Shown: positions 63,161-64,000 of the stretch, piece after piece
Numbering within the stretch: position 1 is the first letter of the stretch
How the letters are laid out: each line of letters starts with the position of its first letter
Assembly (NCBI GenBank): GCA_965243265.1
Contig: CBDEUL010000002.1
Location: 62,001-126,000, forward strand
DNA length: 64,000 bases
From: Flavicella sp965243265
Lineage (GTDB): Bacteria; Bacteroidota; Bacteroidia; Flavobacteriales; Flavobacteriaceae
Direction of reading: 5' to 3'
Position numbers and translations under genes: made by a program
Notes under the pieces: model-generated
Seen by the model: only the letters and a program-made list of their open reading frames with translations
What the model was told of the DNA's origin: nothing
Databases searched by the model: none

Positions 63161-63613
63161 TTACGAATTCAACAACTCTTTTACAATTGTAGAAATTAGT
63201 TTCCCATCAGCCTTACCTGCCAACTGCTTAGAAGCAACTCCCATTACTTTACCCATATCTTTCATACCCTCTGCTCCAACTTGAGAAATAACACCAGCTA
63301 CTACTTCCTTCACTGCCTCTTCTGACATTTGCTCTGGCAAAAATTGTGCTATTACTTCTACTTGAGCCAATTCTGGATCTGCCAAATCTTTACGTCCCTG
63401 CTCTATAAATAAAGCCGCACTATCTCTACGTTGTTTTACCAGTTTTTGTAAAAGCTTTAATTCTTGATCTTCTGTTATTTCTTCTTTTGCTCCTGTTTCT
63501 GTTTGAGCCAACAAAATAGCAGATTTAATTGCTCTTAAAGATTCTAAAGCAACGGTATCTTTCGATTTCATAGCTGCTTTCATTTGCACCATCAATTCTT
63601 TTTGTAAACTCAT
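63161..63613 (-). CDS. GatB/YqeY-domain protein
   Basis: 150 residues from ATG 63613 (MSLQKELMVQMKAAMKSKD). The YqeY pattern ALESLRAIKSAILLAQTETG, FLPEQMSEEAVKEVV and the final DMGKVMGVASKQLAGKADGKLIS is complete. It resembles the tail domain of GatB but is free-standing; a tRNA-linked role is inferred. It follows ftsZ. A longer start at 63640 adds nine residues and is less likely. Confidence 0.9.
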   Translation of the reverse strand: MSLQKELMVQMKAAMKSKDTVALESLRAIKSAILLAQTETGAKEEITEDQELKLLQKLVKQRRDSAALFIEQGRKDLADPELAQVEVIAQFLPEQMSEEAVKEVVAGVISQVGAEGMKDMGKVMGVASKQLAGKADGKLISTIVKELLNS

Positions 63614-63687
63614 ATTATCTATCTTTTTTTTGAAAAACAAATATAATAAAATACCCTTAGTCGCACATTTCTTATTATTTTTTTCAA

Positions 63688-63719
63688 TAAAAAAACCTAC
63701 TATTCAAATAGTAGGTTTT
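63688..63719 (-). terminator. ftsZ terminator
   Basis: Hairpin with arms CCTACTAT and ATAGTAGG (loop TCAA, plus-strand view) and a five-A tract, 24 bp after the ftsZ stop on the minus strand. Confidence 0.85.
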
Positions 63720-63742
63720 ATACATTTTAAATCTAATAATCA

Positions 63743-64000
63743 CTAATCTACATTGTCATGTAAAAATGAGTTATTTGACCTTAATTGAATCTCATCATTA
63801 TCATCAATACTCAAAGTAGTTCTTGATTGTGTTGTTTCCGAAGAATTTGCTTGTGTCAAATCAACCCCCATTCTTTTATAAGCAGGTTGCTTCTCTATAT
63901 CTTCTACATTTTGGCTTACATTATTCATAAATTTATAGTTGAAGCCTTTCATTTTCTCTCTACGTTTTTCTGCACGCTTTTGAAGCTCTGAAATTGTTAA
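63743..64000 (-). CDS. ftsZ: Cell division protein FtsZ, C-terminal part (partial)
   Basis: The last 85 codons are present; the gene enters from the right edge. The visible tail LTISELQKRAEKRREKMK, then NYKF, VSQNVEDIEKQPAYKRMGVDL and LRSNNSFLHDNVD is the C-terminal linker and tail of flavobacterial FtsZ. The KQPAYKRMGVDL motif is a conserved interaction peptide, and the last residues form a short anionic end. FtsZ is the tubulin-like GTPase of the division ring. The GTPase core is outside the window. Confidence 0.85.
   Translation of the reverse strand, partial: LTISELQKRAEKRREKMKGFNYKFMNNVSQNVEDIEKQPAYKRMGVDLTQANSSETTQSRTTLSIDDNDEIQLRSNNSFLHDNVD

Noticed and set aside
1..64000. CRISPR arrays, insertion sequences, toxin-antitoxin or defence genes
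   Set aside because: No repeated spacer structure, transposase or typical defence protein was seen in either strand.

Overview
The window looks like a chromosome segment of a marine-type member of the Bacteroidota, family Flavobacteriaceae. The DNA is AT-rich. Promoters carry the Bacteroidota -7 box TAnnTTTG, usually with a TTG element about 19-20 nt upstream, instead of the usual -10/-35 boxes. The window encodes a short primary sigma factor, a type IX secretion (T9SS) assembly protein (PorT) and a protein with a T9SS C-terminal sorting domain. Several proteins (Nfu with two N domains, a Cys-less AccD, the tail of FtsZ) have the typical flavobacterial form. I cannot name the genus. Almost everything is housekeeping; there is no prophage, insertion sequence, CRISPR array or recognisable defence island.

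Layout. 1-2.2 kb: end of a rhodanese-type protein, kdsA, a secreted transglutaminase-like protein and a DUF3820 gene. 2.3-2.7 kb: tmRNA. 2.8-5.7 kb: a decayed GyrI-like remnant, a small membrane protein and two glycosyltransferases, with the C-terminal stump of a probable polysaccharide deacetylase between them. 5.75-14.1 kb: ftsE, a large TPR protein with an outer-membrane barrel partner, and a FUSC-family membrane protein with an unknown partner. 14.3-22.6 kb: a DUF1059 gene and the trp operon (trpEGDCF-B-[T9SS cargo]-A), preceded by a promoter, a leader peptide with three consecutive Trp codons and an attenuator. 22.7-30.5 kb: a cell-envelope operon running coaX, outer-membrane barrel, TPR protein, lptC, small membrane protein, CNNM/CBS transporter, ppiD-like foldase. 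30.6-36.8 kb: tRNA-Phe, tRNA-Val, folC with an exbB-exbD-tonB energy module, nhaD and anmK. 36.9-44.8 kb: small units (AlkD-like protein, VanX-like dipeptidase, HAD phosphatase, DUF4369 lipoprotein, PadR-PspC pair, VOC protein, trxB). 45-48 kb: tRNA-Pro, then a nearly perfect tandem duplication of a complete tRNA-Glu/rpsT unit, then proS. 48.2-56.2 kb: Tyr/Asn-rich lipoprotein, FadL-like porin, Nfu, menG, porT, a TrmH-type methyltransferase and a lipidated BamA/TamA-like protein. 56.3-64 kb: fbaA, accD, rpsO, pnp, rpoD, rpe, tRNA-Arg, a yqeY-like gene and the 3' end of ftsZ.

The genes fall into coherent groups: envelope building (kdsA, lptC, glycosyltransferases, the BamA-like protein, PorT, TonB system, anmK, VanX), tryptophan synthesis under its own attenuation control, and translation and central metabolism (rpsT, rpsO, pnp, rpoD, fbaA, rpe, accD). 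The features most worth a second look are the intact duplicated tRNA-Glu/rpsT unit, the trp attenuator, the secreted-protein gene inserted between trpB and trpA, the two gene remnants, and the PadR operator centred on a -33 promoter element. I did not find a convincing undescribed system.
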